From a virus, in the IMG/VR virus record IMGVR_UViG_3300017773_000040, positions 1 through 37,531 of that record: a stretch of DNA of 37,531 nt. One strand, 5' to 3'. Under the pieces are notes generated by a model. That model worked only from the letters and a program-made list of their open reading frames with translations. It was not told where the DNA came from and did no database searches. Below are positions 1 to 9,360 of this stretch, piece after piece. The first letter of the stretch is position 1; each line of letters starts with the position of its first letter. Made by a program: the position numbers and the translations under genes.

Positions 1-1
1 A

Positions 2-2280
2 ATTGGTGGTAGAGAAAACCAAGTATCATCATCTGATTATGCTGTAGCTGTTGGTGGAAGAGAAAATCAAGTTTTAAATGTAGCTTATAGTACTATTGGC
101 GGTGGGTATAATAATAAAATTCACCATCAAAATGGAAACACTAATTCTTATAATTTTATAGGTGGTGGTCAAGGAAATTCAATAACTGGTTCTGCTATAC
201 AATATTCAAGTTTACTTGGAACTCAAGATTCAACGATAAAAGAATCATCTAATTCTTCTATAGTAGGTGGTCTACAAAATAAAATAGAACTAAGTAGTAA
301 CTATTCTTTACTTGGTGGTGGTAATGCAAATACTATATCAAGGTCTTTATCATCTGTATTATTAGGTGGTCAATATAATGAAATTTTAGGATCTCCAGCA
401 GGTAGTGGAATTGATACTGTTGGAAACTTTCTTGGGGGTGGTGGACTAAATCAATTGATAGCATCAGATTATGGATTTATTGGTGGGGGTGCTTTGGGTA
501 GTCTTAGAGGAAAGTCTGATTATTCTGCAATTGTTGGTGGTTTAAGTAATGAAATTTCATCAAGTGAATATTCTTTTATTGGTGGTGGCAATAATAATAC
601 TATGACCGATTCAAATAATGCATTTTTAGGTGGTGGTGTATCCAATAAACTAACTCACGCTTCATCCTCAGTTATAGTTGGTGGTGAATCTAATCACATA
701 AAACTTACTAAATATGCTTTTGTAGCAGGTGGATTTAATAATTCCATAGGAAATGAAAAATACGGAACTCAAACTGATGAAGTTAGTGGATCAAATTTTT
801 CAGCAATTTTAGGTGGTAGTTTTAATGGCATAACGGGATCACATTCTAGTATAATTGTTGGTGGTTTTAAAAATGTGATAGAAGCTGATTTTAGTATCAC
901 TTGGGGAAAGTCAACTGGATCATTTATAGGTGGTGGTAATAGCAACTTAATTAATGATGGTTTTAATGCATCTGCTGGTGGCGGTGGTAATTTTTCTAAT
1001 TCTACTATAGTAGGTGGTACACAAAACGAAATAAGAGCAAATCAATCATCTTTTATTGGAGGAGGATCAGAAAATCAAATGTATGGTCCTGCTGAAAAAT
1101 TCAATACCATTGGTGGTGGTAGATTTAATTCAATTAGAAATTTTTCTACATCTAGTGTTATAGCTGGTGGTGAACTAAATGTAATACAAAATTCTTTTAA
1201 AAGTGCGATTGCTGGTGGTGCTTCTAATGATATATCATCATCTGTTAATTCTTTTATCGGTGGTGGTGAAAGTAATGACATATTTGCATCACCTAGATCA
1301 AGTATTTTATCTGGAAGAGTTTCATTAATACAAAATGCACCTGATTCAACAATACTCAATAGTGGTGCTAGTAATGGCGCTAAAATACTTAGTGGCTCTG
1401 ATGCATCATTAGCTGCTGGCGGTGGTACTTTAATTTATGACTCTAAAAATTCTATTGCATTTAATACTAGTACCATACTTTCTAAATCAAGGCATTCTAT
1501 TGCATTAGGTGGTGGTGAAATTAAAAATAGTCCATATGCCTTTTTAGGAACTGGAATCAATAATAAAATTCATGGTTCTACGCTCACCACACACGGTCTT
1601 TACAACACTATATTAAATGGAACTCAGAATCATATTGAAGCTAGTGAAAATTCTTTTATAGGATTTGGTGATTCTGTTATTATAAGTGGGAGTGATAATG
1701 CTGCTATATTATCTGGTGATGGTCAATCAAATGATAGAGTTCAAATTTTAAATTCTAATCACAGTTTTATTGGAGTTGTAGAACAATACACATATATTTA
1801 CGATAGTCCGAACTCTGTTATTCTTTCCGGTGGCACCAATATGATAAGTGCGAGTGTTTCTGTCGGTAGTTCAAATGGACAGAATGTAATTATAGGCGGT
1901 TCAGGAAATGATATGATACCTGTCGCTTTTAACGGCAAACCACCTGAATATAACCTTATGGGTGTTGGATATCAAAATAAAATGTATGGTGCTACTTATT
2001 CAGTTATAATGGGTGGATATGAAAATGAAATATCATCATCATCAGTTGTTGCTCTTAACAATTATAATAGAGCAACAGGAAATTTTATAGGTAGTGGTTT
2101 TTACAATTGTATAAAAAATGGTGTAAATTCTTATTCTAGTATAGTGGGTGGGTATGAAAATGTTATTAACTCTTCCCCCTCTTCTTTTTCATATACTTTT
2201 ATTGGTGGTGGTCGATATAATCATATTAAGGATAGTCAATATTCTTCAATTCTTGGTGGTAGATATAATCAAATACCAGA
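2..2280 (+). repeat. IGGGxxNxI coding repeat array
   Basis: There are roughly 38 coding units of about 45 to 75 bp, each recognisable as (a/t)t(a/t)-ggtggtgg followed by a codon for Asn and then one for Ile, Leu or Met. The units are degenerate in DNA and vary in spacing, so this looks like an old protein repeat rather than a recent microsatellite. The array is incomplete at the left edge. Between about 1300 and 1900 the units are weak, with GGG replaced by SG, GT or GD. Confidence 0.75.
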
Positions 2281-3148
2281 TGATATTGATGATGTTTTTA
2301 TTATTGGAAGTAACATAACTGCTTCAGCAGCTAATACAACTCATGTAGAAAATTTATACTCATTGGGTAATATAAGTGGTTCATCAACCTCAACTGGTTC
2401 GTTTGGAAACCTAAAAGTTACTGGACCAGGTCAATCTATATTTGATGGTAGTGTTGGTATAAATTCCAGCACTGCTAATTACGCTGATTTAACAGTTGGG
2501 GGAACTGGTGATATACTAGCCTTACGAGCAAGTAGTGGAGCTGCTGGATTCACAATGTACGAAGCTGGAACTGGTAGATTTAATATGACCACTTTAAATG
2601 GTTCAAATGGAATTGCTTTTAAAGTTCCATCAACTACTGCTCTTACCATAAATTCTTCTGGCAATGCTTCATTTTCTGGAGATGTATCAGCTGCCAATGG
2701 ATTTTATCCTGATGCTGATAATGGAGCACAATTAGGAAATGCAAGTCTAAGATTTTCAGAACTGTTTGCCGTACGGACAATAACTGGTGGTGTATTTGAA
2801 ACTGGTTTAAGAACACAAAAAATTGGAGACAATCCAACGGGTACAGTTGTTGTTTGGACAGAAGATGGTTTAGTTCCTTGTGACTCGAATGAGGACGAAC
2901 TCGTAATGGGTGTAATTGAAAAAGGGAAAGATGAGCCAATCATAATGGGTGCTGAACCAGTATTGGTGACTGGTAAAGTGGATATTGGAGACTACATTGT
3001 AACCTCTGATAAAATAGGTCATGGAAAATCTGTAAAAAGAGGATATTTATTGAAGAAGGATTTATTTGGAAAAGTTATAGCTCAAGCATTAGAAAAAAGT
3101 GATGATAGTGATTCATGTTTGATTAAGTGTATGATTAGGAAAATGTAA
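2..3148 (+). CDS. Giant IGGG-repeat tail fibre/adhesin, 5' end outside window
   Basis: The frame is open from base 2 with no stop, so the true start lies upstream of the window; the TTG at 455 is only an internal codon. About 1048 codons are visible. Residues 1 to about 760 are close to 40 irregular units of roughly 20 residues with the pattern hydrophobic-GG(G)-xx-N-x-(I/L/M), for example IGGGRYNHI and VGGYENVI. Regular Gly and Asn turns of this kind suggest a beta-roll or beta-helix stalk comparable with YadA-type adhesin heads; that fold is inference. One ISGSSTSTGSFG module follows, then a C-terminal region with PVLVTGKVDIGDYIVTS and GHGK, which resembles phage intramolecular-chaperone (peptidase G2-like) domains. 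The stop overlaps the next start by 1 nt (TAATG), so translation is probably coupled. Likely role: host-contact fibre. The receptor is unknown. Confidence 0.8.
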   Translation: MGGRENQVSSSDYAVAVGGRENQVLNVAYSTIGGGYNNKIHHQNGNTNSYNFIGGGQGNSITGSAIQYSSLLGTQDSTIKESSNSSIVGGLQNKIELSSNYSLLGGGNANTISRSLSSVLLGGQYNEILGSPAGSGIDTVGNFLGGGGLNQLIASDYGFIGGGALGSLRGKSDYSAIVGGLSNEISSSEYSFIGGGNNNTMTDSNNAFLGGGVSNKLTHASSSVIVGGESNHIKLTKYAFVAGGFNNSIGNEKYGTQTDEVSGSNFSAILGGSFNGITGSHSSIIVGGFKNVIEADFSITWGKSTGSFIGGGNSNLINDGFNASAGGGGNFSNSTIVGGTQNEIRANQSSFIGGGSENQMYGPAEKFNTIGGGRFNSIRNFSTSSVIAGGELNVIQNSFKSAIAGGASNDISSSVNSFIGGGESNDIFASPRSSILSGRVSLIQNAPDSTILNSGASNGAKILSGSDASLAAGGGTLIYDSKNSIAFNTSTILSKSRHSIALGGGEIKNSPYAFLGTGINNKIHGSTLTTHGLYNTILNGTQNHIEASENSFIGFGDSVIISGSDNAAILSGDGQSNDRVQILNSNHSFIGVVEQYTYIYDSPNSVILSGGTNMISASVSVGSSNGQNVIIGGSGNDMIPVAFNGKPPEYNLMGVGYQNKMYGATYSVIMGGYENEISSSSVVALNNYNRATGNFIGSGFYNCIKNGVNSYSSIVGGYENVINSSPSSFSYTFIGGGRYNHIKDSQYSSILGGRYNQIPDDIDDVFIIGSNITASAANTTHVENLYSLGNISGSSTSTGSFGNLKVTGPGQSIFDGSVGINSSTANYADLTVGGTGDILALRASSGAAGFTMYEAGTGRFNMTTLNGSNGIAFKVPSTTALTINSSGNASFSGDVSAANGFYPDADNGAQLGNASLRFSELFAVRTITGGVFETGLRTQKIGDNPTGTVVVWTEDGLVPCDSNEDELVMGVIEKGKDEPIIMGAEPVLVTGKVDIGDYIVTSDKIGHGKSVKRGYLLKKDLFGKVIAQALEKSDDSDSCLIKCMIRKM

Positions 3149-6100
3149 TGGGAAAAATTCACATAGAAAATGGTATTATAAGTTCATCAGCTGATTATGG
3201 ATTATATCGTGGAACATCTAAAATAGCAAATATACAAGATGGTGAATTTAGAGTATTAGGTGATTTAATTGCTGAAAACTATATTGTTAGTTCATCTGTT
3301 ACTGCTTTAACTTTTCAGTCTCTTAGTGGTTCAACAATATTTGGTGATAGTTCTGATGATACTCATCAGTTTACTGGTAATGTCGGCATCAACGAATCAA
3401 CTCCTACTGCCAAACTTCATATAGAAGCTGGTTCTGATAATGCAACTGGTGGTATCAGGCTAACCAACGATGACTCAGGCCAGGGTTCAACTGATGGAAC
3501 TGCTATATTCATAGAACAAAACACTACAGATTTCTTTATTAGAAATTATGAAAATGCTGGTATAAGATTAAGAACAAATGATACTGATGCTCTCTATATA
3601 AGTAATGGTCAAAAGGTTGGCATCGGCACCACAGTTCCGTCACAAAAATTAGAAGTAAGTGCTGGAAATATAATGATTTCTGGTAGTGGTGGAGCTGGTG
3701 TTATCTTTAAAGGAACTGGTGATGGTTCAAACAAAAATGCTCTATACTTTAAGAATGCCTCAAATACTGAAAAGTTTAGAATAATACACGATCCAAGTGC
3801 TAATGGAACTGATGATTTACAATTTAAAGCAAATGCAAATAGTGTAACTGTAATGACAATGTTACAGAATGGAAATGTCGGCATCGGGATTACAACGCCA
3901 ATGGCAAGTAGTGATGGAATTGCTGGATTAGAAATAGGTGGATCAGCTACTCCAGGTTTGACAATTAAAAGTACATCTTCTTCTCAAATTTACAGTTTAT
4001 GGGCAGATGCAAGTGACAATTTAAACATTCAAGACAACACTAATAATGTAACAAGGCTGAGTATTTCTTCTGGTGGAAATGTATTATTTCCTAGTGCAAA
4101 TGCAAAAATAAGTGGCTCATCAACCTCAACTGGTTCGTTTGGTAGAGTTAATGCTTCAAGAGTTTATAATGTTAATAGAATAGAGGATGATGGCAGTGAA
4201 CTCACAATCAGGTCTGATGATTTAAAAACTGTTGGTGATGCAATTACAATAAAGGATTCAAGTGGTTCAGATAAGATTACATTTGCTCTTGATTCAACTC
4301 TTGCAGAAATCGGTGGTGCCATACAGTTTAATAATGCATTACAATTTGCTAGTGACTTAGGAACAAAAATAAGTGGTTCAGCAACCTCGACTGGTTCGTT
4401 TGGTAGGTTACACACGAACCTAGCAGAAATAGTAGATTCAGGTGGTTATCCATTACTAAGAGGTGCTTCAGGAGTCACAGATTTATTCATTGGTGGTGAT
4501 GTAAGTAATGTTCAGATACTTACTGCTCATTTACTACCTGGTGCTGATAGTAATAGAGATTTAGGTAGTCCTACGAGAAGATGGCAAGATGGATTTTTTA
4601 CAAACATTCACAGCACCACTAAAATAAGTGGTTCAGCAACCTCAACAGGTTCGTTTGGTAAAGTATCTATCGGTGGAACTGGTTTTGGTCTTGCTTTTCA
4701 TGAAGACCCTGATACTGGAATAAGGTATGGGGGAACGAATACATTTGAAATTCATACTAATGGTACAAAAGGAATAGAAATAAATGGTTCTCAAACAGTA
4801 TTCATTCCAAATGGTGATGTAACTATAGGAACTACTGGAAACAATGGGTTTATAAATCTTAACAGAAGTAGTGATGGTGTTACTGTTGGTGGAATGGGAC
4901 TTTCATCTACTAATGTTTTAGACCTTTCAGTTTCGGGTGGTTCATTTCCATCAGTAAGACTTCTCACTAGTGGCACCGAGCGTCTGAAGGCTGACCAAGA
5001 TGGAAACATAATATTTGCAACTGCTAACGCAAAAATAAGTGGTTCAGCATCCTCAACTGGTTCGTTTGGTAGAGTTCATGTTGCTGATAAACTTGCTGTT
5101 GGGACTACAGGTCCTACTGGTACTATAACAGTATCGAAAGGATTAGCATCAGCTCCTTTAGGTATCTCTGCAAATGGTTCGTATTTACAATTAGGTACTA
5201 ATGATTATGGTAGTGGTGCTACAGGTAAATTTATGATTGGGTTTGGTTATACTGATAATTATATCAATACTCACTCTCCAGCGTATATAGGATTTGAAGA
5301 AACATCTACATCAGGTGACACAAAGGGTGATTTAACTTTTTATACAAGAAATGTAACTACCGATACTGCACCTACTAGAAGAATGACCATTGATGAAGAT
5401 GGAAATGTCGGCATCGGCACGGATAGCCCATCACAAAAACTTCATATACACGGTGGTGGTATGTATTTGCAAACTGGTCAAGTTATCACATGGAATAATG
5501 GAGATGCTCAAATAGGTGCTGTAAGTGGTTATCACTTTAAAATAGATACATATGATGGTGCTTCATTGACAGAAAAATTGCGTGTCACAAGTGAAGGAAA
5601 TATATTATTCCAAGCTGCTAACGCAAAAATAAGTGGTTCAGCAACCTCAACTGGTTCGTTTGGTATGGTTACTGCTGGAGTAAACGCCGCTCAAGCAGGT
5701 GGAAAATTTCATGTTAAGGGTAGTGGTCTTGGAAATGCTTTAGGTATAATAGAAGATACTGTTGGTAATGCAAACTTTTTACTTAAAGCAACTGCTGCTA
5801 ACAAAAATTCACTACTTTTATTTGGTGATGCTGCAAGTGATGAAATAGGAAGAATAGATTACGACCATGCTGATAATAGTTTGGATTTTGTTGTAAATAA
5901 TGGAACTGCAGTAAGTATAAACTCCAGTCAACAAACCACATTCAATGGAAACATTAATCTTCCAGATGATATAGCATTGTCTCTTGGTAGTGGTACAGAT
6001 GGTCAAATATGGAATAATGGAAGTCAAACCAACTTTAGAAATAATACATCTAACCAAGATTTTGTTTTTATGGTAAATGATGGTGGTTCAACCAATACAG

Positions 6101-8493
6101 AGGTGATGAGAATTGACGCCTCTGTATCAAGTGTCGGCATCGGCACAACAATTCCATCCAGAAAGCTTTCTGTGGGAGGAACACTTCATGTTTCAAGAAG
6201 TGATGCCTCTACTGCATACACAACTGATGGTTGGGCTAGATACATTGAGATAGATACATTTACAACTGGTGGTGGTGGAATCATATGGACAAAACAAGCA
6301 AATAACATCAGTAGAGGTATATTTGCAAATCTAGGTGATATGTATTTTGCTAGAAGCACAGCAAATGATAATTCTGCTGCTGCTACTTACGATATGTTTA
6401 TAAAAAGAACTGGTGAAGTCGGCATCGGCACGACAAGTCCTGATACTAATTTACACATTCATAAAGCAAGTGCTGGTTCAGTAACAACAAACACCAATTC
6501 ACAATTTACTATAGAAAACAATAGTCATGCTTCTATGCAATTCTTATCACCAAATAATGCAAATAGTATTATATACTTTGGTGATGTAGATGATAATGAT
6601 ATAGGATATATAAATTATGTTCATAGTACAAATACTATGAATTTTCAAACAAATACTGCTATTAGGATGACCATTTCAGGTTCAGGAAATGTCGGCATCG
6701 GAGAAACAAGTCCTTCATCAACTCTGCATGTAAAAACTGATACTGGTGTAACAATTAAAACTGCTGGAACAAACAACACACCAGGTAGATTAAATCTATG
6801 GTCTGCTGATACCTCAATAGCAGCTGGTGATACAATAGCAGCTATATATGCTTTAGGAACTGATAGCACTTCTACTGCAAACACAGGTTCAAAAATAGAA
6901 TTTGAAGCTGATGCAACTTGGGATGCAGGTAGTGCTAATTATCAAGCAACTAACATCCTTTTTTACACACAAGACAATAGTGGAACAAACAGACTAACTT
7001 CCCCAAGAATGAGAATTGGCTCAGACGGAACTGTTGGAATATTAACAGAAACAGCACCAGAAGCATTAACCGTAAACGGAAACATAAGTGGAAGTGGAAC
7101 TGGTTATTTTGGTAATATAATACTTGGTGGAACAGAACAGATTGCTGTCAATAATGGAAACCTATATTATACAGGTGGAAATTTAGGCATTGGCACCACA
7201 GATCCGGGAGAAGATTTAGATATTGTAAAGACTGGTAATGCTGACCTTAGAGTTAAATCTACTAGTAATGGTGATGATGCAAGAATATTTATCAACAGAG
7301 CTAATGCCAATGGTAGAGCATATTTAGCCTTTCAAGATGAAGCTAATAGTTACGCTTGGTATACTGGTTTATTAAGAAGTAGTGGTGATGTATATGCTAT
7401 TGGTGAGGGTGATGACTATGGCACTAATACATATTTTGTTGTTAATACTGGAGGAAATGTCGGCATCGGCACCTCAAGTCCAGGCCAAGAGTTAGAAGTA
7501 ATTGGAGAAATAAGTGCAAGTGGTACTATCTATGCTGGAGGTAGGGTTTATGTTAATAACGACCTTGCTTTGTTTCATGATGGAACAAGTACATTATCAC
7601 TTGGATTTGATACTGACATCACCAAAATACGATATGGAAAAGAAGCAGGTGATGTACATGAATTTTTCGGCGATACAATAAGTGGTTCAGCATCCTCAAC
7701 TGGTTCGTTTGGAACAATAAATATTAATGGTAATGAAAATGCAAGACCTCTTTTTGTTAGGGAAGGTAATAATGCAGTTGGTATGGGAACATCGTCACCT
7801 ACGGCAACTAGACTTCACGCTTATGGTGGCACGGCAACTAGTACCGGATTGGTAAAATTTGAAGCTGGTGAAGCAACTGTTGATACTAATGATGTAATAT
7901 TAATCTTGGATTTTTCTGGTGATTCTTCTATAAACACTAATAACGATTATATTCAATTTCAAAATAGCGATGGTGAAGTTGGTCGTATTCATAGTGAAGT
8001 ATCTTATGGTACATTTACCGGTACTCATGTTTCACAAAGACCAAGTGGTTCATCCTATGGTGATTGGAAACCTGGTATGATAGTAAAATCAACTGGTAAT
8101 ATCTTAGCAACTGGTAGTTCGATGGCACTTGCTTGGCCAGAAGTTGAATTAACAACAACACAAAAAGACAAAGCAGTTATGGGTGTTTGGGACTCAAATA
8201 ATCCATCTGGTAGTCACAACGATAAATATTTAGACAGAACACTTCCAAGAATAAACTACAACGCTGTTGGTGAAGGAATGATTAGGATTACGGATACGGG
8301 TGGAAACATAGAAACCGGTGATTATATCTGTTCTTCAGTTAGAACAGGACATGGTGAAAAACAAGATGATGATTTATTACATAACTACACCGTAGCAAAA
8401 GCCACTCAACCTTATAATTTTACATCAGCCAGTAATGATTCTGATTTGGGATACAAATCAGTATTAATTGCTTGTACTTATCATTGTGGATAA
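3148..8493 (+). CDS. 1781-aa VGIGT-repeat tail fibre with C-terminal chaperone-like domain
   Basis: A long structural fibre protein built from alternating modules. The N-terminus (MGKIHIENGIISSSADYG) leads into a VSSSVTALTFQSLSGST / DDTHQFTG block also present in two other fibres of the window. It then alternates six ISGSxxSTGSFG modules with about nine NVGIGTxxPxxxLHV-type segments, the latter typical of phage and bacterial fibre or adhesin stalks. From about residue 1560 a different domain follows (GRIHSEVSYGTFTGTH, then a VMGVWDS segment, GEGMIRITD, GDYICSS and GHGE, then NYTVAKATQ), resembling C-terminal intramolecular-chaperone domains that trimerise and may self-cleave. Start: ATG overlapping the previous stop by 1 nt. 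Likely a trimeric side or tail fibre; self-cleavage is not shown. Confidence 0.8.
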   Translation: MGKIHIENGIISSSADYGLYRGTSKIANIQDGEFRVLGDLIAENYIVSSSVTALTFQSLSGSTIFGDSSDDTHQFTGNVGINESTPTAKLHIEAGSDNATGGIRLTNDDSGQGSTDGTAIFIEQNTTDFFIRNYENAGIRLRTNDTDALYISNGQKVGIGTTVPSQKLEVSAGNIMISGSGGAGVIFKGTGDGSNKNALYFKNASNTEKFRIIHDPSANGTDDLQFKANANSVTVMTMLQNGNVGIGITTPMASSDGIAGLEIGGSATPGLTIKSTSSSQIYSLWADASDNLNIQDNTNNVTRLSISSGGNVLFPSANAKISGSSTSTGSFGRVNASRVYNVNRIEDDGSELTIRSDDLKTVGDAITIKDSSGSDKITFALDSTLAEIGGAIQFNNALQFASDLGTKISGSATSTGSFGRLHTNLAEIVDSGGYPLLRGASGVTDLFIGGDVSNVQILTAHLLPGADSNRDLGSPTRRWQDGFFTNIHSTTKISGSATSTGSFGKVSIGGTGFGLAFHEDPDTGIRYGGTNTFEIHTNGTKGIEINGSQTVFIPNGDVTIGTTGNNGFINLNRSSDGVTVGGMGLSSTNVLDLSVSGGSFPSVRLLTSGTERLKADQDGNIIFATANAKISGSASSTGSFGRVHVADKLAVGTTGPTGTITVSKGLASAPLGISANGSYLQLGTNDYGSGATGKFMIGFGYTDNYINTHSPAYIGFEETSTSGDTKGDLTFYTRNVTTDTAPTRRMTIDEDGNVGIGTDSPSQKLHIHGGGMYLQTGQVITWNNGDAQIGAVSGYHFKIDTYDGASLTEKLRVTSEGNILFQAANAKISGSATSTGSFGMVTAGVNAAQAGGKFHVKGSGLGNALGIIEDTVGNANFLLKATAANKNSLLLFGDAASDEIGRIDYDHADNSLDFVVNNGTAVSINSSQQTTFNGNINLPDDIALSLGSGTDGQIWNNGSQTNFRNNTSNQDFVFMVNDGGSTNTEVMRIDASVSSVGIGTTIPSRKLSVGGTLHVSRSDASTAYTTDGWARYIEIDTFTTGGGGIIWTKQANNISRGIFANLGDMYFARSTANDNSAAATYDMFIKRTGEVGIGTTSPDTNLHIHKASAGSVTTNTNSQFTIENNSHASMQFLSPNNANSIIYFGDVDDNDIGYINYVHSTNTMNFQTNTAIRMTISGSGNVGIGETSPSSTLHVKTDTGVTIKTAGTNNTPGRLNLWSADTSIAAGDTIAAIYALGTDSTSTANTGSKIEFEADATWDAGSANYQATNILFYTQDNSGTNRLTSPRMRIGSDGTVGILTETAPEALTVNGNISGSGTGYFGNIILGGTEQIAVNNGNLYYTGGNLGIGTTDPGEDLDIVKTGNADLRVKSTSNGDDARIFINRANANGRAYLAFQDEANSYAWYTGLLRSSGDVYAIGEGDDYGTNTYFVVNTGGNVGIGTSSPGQELEVIGEISASGTIYAGGRVYVNNDLALFHDGTSTLSLGFDTDITKIRYGKEAGDVHEFFGDTISGSASSTGSFGTININGNENARPLFVREGNNAVGMGTSSPTATRLHAYGGTATSTGLVKFEAGEATVDTNDVILILDFSGDSSINTNNDYIQFQNSDGEVGRIHSEVSYGTFTGTHVSQRPSGSSYGDWKPGMIVKSTGNILATGSSMALAWPEVELTTTQKDKAVMGVWDSNNPSGSHNDKYLDRTLPRINYNAVGEGMIRITDTGGNIETGDYICSSVRTGHGEKQDDDLLHNYTVAKATQPYNFTSASNDSDLGYKSVLIACTYHCG
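3382..7473 (+). repeat. Dispersed GC-rich gtcggcatcggcac coding repeat (VGIGT)
   Basis: Copies or close variants of gtcggcatcggcac(c/g/a) begin at 3382, 3616, 3877, 5407, 6133, 6418, 6691 and 7459, with a diverged copy (ttaggcattggcacc) at 7183. They encode the VGIGT turn. The codons GTC-GGC-ATC-GGC are uncommon in this AT-rich gene, where Gly and Val are mostly GGT/GGA and GTT/GTA, yet they are kept in nearly every copy while flanking codons differ. Confidence 0.75.
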
Positions 8494-8503
8494 CAAAATA
8501 ACT

Positions 8504-8525
8504 TTATATTTATATATGAATAATT
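8504..8525 (+). promoter_or_regulatory. Putative phage promoter motif (TATATTTATATATGAATAATT)
   Basis: This 22-bp AT-rich block fills the gap before the gene at 8537 and is repeated exactly at 30271-30292, also in a short intergenic gap. Its core TATTTATA sits 23 nt before the start codon. The reverse complement of the core is TATAAATA, the T4 late-promoter box, but every gene lies on the + strand. A phage-specific + strand promoter is the simplest reading. Function is inferred from position and repetition only. Confidence 0.4.
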
Positions 8526-8536
8526 AGGATAATTTT

Positions 8537-8851
8537 ATGCCAACCACATTTGGACAAGCTAATATAGAATTTGGAGCAGCCCAATTTACATTTGGCGAGT
8601 TTAGTGTTGCTTATGAATTATCTTTAATACAAGATGTTGGTGGACGATATAGTAGAAAAGAATTATTTGATGATTTTTTTCAAAAATATCCTGAAAAGAA
8701 AAAGAAAGTCATTGGTCTTGTGTTGAAAGTTAAGGGGAAAACAATTAAAGATAATGTTAAAATACCTAACAATGTTAATATTTCTTTATCTAATATTGAT
8801 TTGGTAATACAAGAAGTCTTAAATAAACCAACGGCGAGAATATATGCTTAA
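8537..8851 (+). CDS. Small structural-region protein of unknown function (104 aa)
   Basis: I do not recognise a named family. The protein starts MPTTFGQANIEFGAAQFTFGEF, followed by a helical basic middle (about residues 45-70, rich in EKKKK) and a C-terminal half that looks beta-rich. No signal peptide, membrane segment or metal motif is seen. It is the first gene after the repeated TATTTATA motif and overlaps the next start by 8 nt, so it is probably cotranscribed and translationally coupled with it. Position between fibre genes suggests a virion or fibre-assembly role; this is inference. Confidence 0.65.
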   Translation: MPTTFGQANIEFGAAQFTFGEFSVAYELSLIQDVGGRYSRKELFDDFFQKYPEKKKKVIGLVLKVKGKTIKDNVKIPNNVNISLSNIDLVIQEVLNKPTARIYA

Positions 8852-9359
8852 ACTTTATACAGATAAAAAAGAATTATTTGAGTGTAATGTAGCACTTGAA
8901 GGTGTTGATATAAAAGACTCAAAGATTAGAGCTATTCTAAAGTTTGACGATAAAAATCTTATGATTGAAGGTAAAATAAAATCTGGTGGTAAGGGTGAAA
9001 TTATCTTTCCTAAATTAAAAGGATTAACCGAAGAAGGTCAAAGGGGAACTATGGAATTAGAAGTTATTGCAGAAGACGCTTACTTCCAACCATACGAAGA
9101 AGATTTTGAAATAAAGGTTAGTAAGAAAGTTACTGTTGAGGTTTTAAGTAAAGAAGAAAAGAAACCACAAATCGTTGTTGAAAGGATAACACCAGAAACA
9201 GAGTTGATGAAAATGTTAAAAGAAAACGGAATTACCAAAAAGATGTTGGTAAAAAACAAGTCTCGTTTCAGTCCTGTTCTACATAATTATTATAAGGAAG
9301 CAAACATTCAAGAAGGTTTTAATGTCTTTTTATCAAAGGTTTTAAAAAGGTTAAATTAA
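8844..9359 (+). CDS. Unknown 171-aa protein between fibre genes
   Basis: An acidic N-terminal half with alternating beta-type residues contains the segment GTMELEVIAEDAYFQPYEEDFEI (about residues 70-95). I associate this loosely with conserved hypothetical proteins of T4-like marine phages, but cannot name a family. The C-terminal 50 residues look helical (ELMKMLKENGITKKMLVKNK) and end in basic residues. It overlaps the 104-aa gene by 8 nt and is followed after 1 nt by the next gene. A two-domain structural or assembly protein is plausible; no enzymatic motif is visible. Confidence 0.65.
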   Translation: MLKLYTDKKELFECNVALEGVDIKDSKIRAILKFDDKNLMIEGKIKSGGKGEIIFPKLKGLTEEGQRGTMELEVIAEDAYFQPYEEDFEIKVSKKVTVEVLSKEEKKPQIVVERITPETELMKMLKENGITKKMLVKNKSRFSPVLHNYYKEANIQEGFNVFLSKVLKRLN

Positions 9360-9360
9360 A

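Noticed and set aside
455-460. TTG as a start codon for the first fibre gene
   Set aside because: The same frame is open back to base 2 and encodes the same repeats, so this is an internal codon of a gene truncated by the window edge.
2-2280. CRISPR array suggested by regular short repeats
   Set aside because: The units are degenerate, in frame and continuously coding; there are no identical repeats with unique spacers.
8507-8514. T4 late promoter TATAAATA on the minus strand
   Set aside because: It is there as the reverse complement, but no gene on the minus strand could use it; treated instead as a + strand motif.
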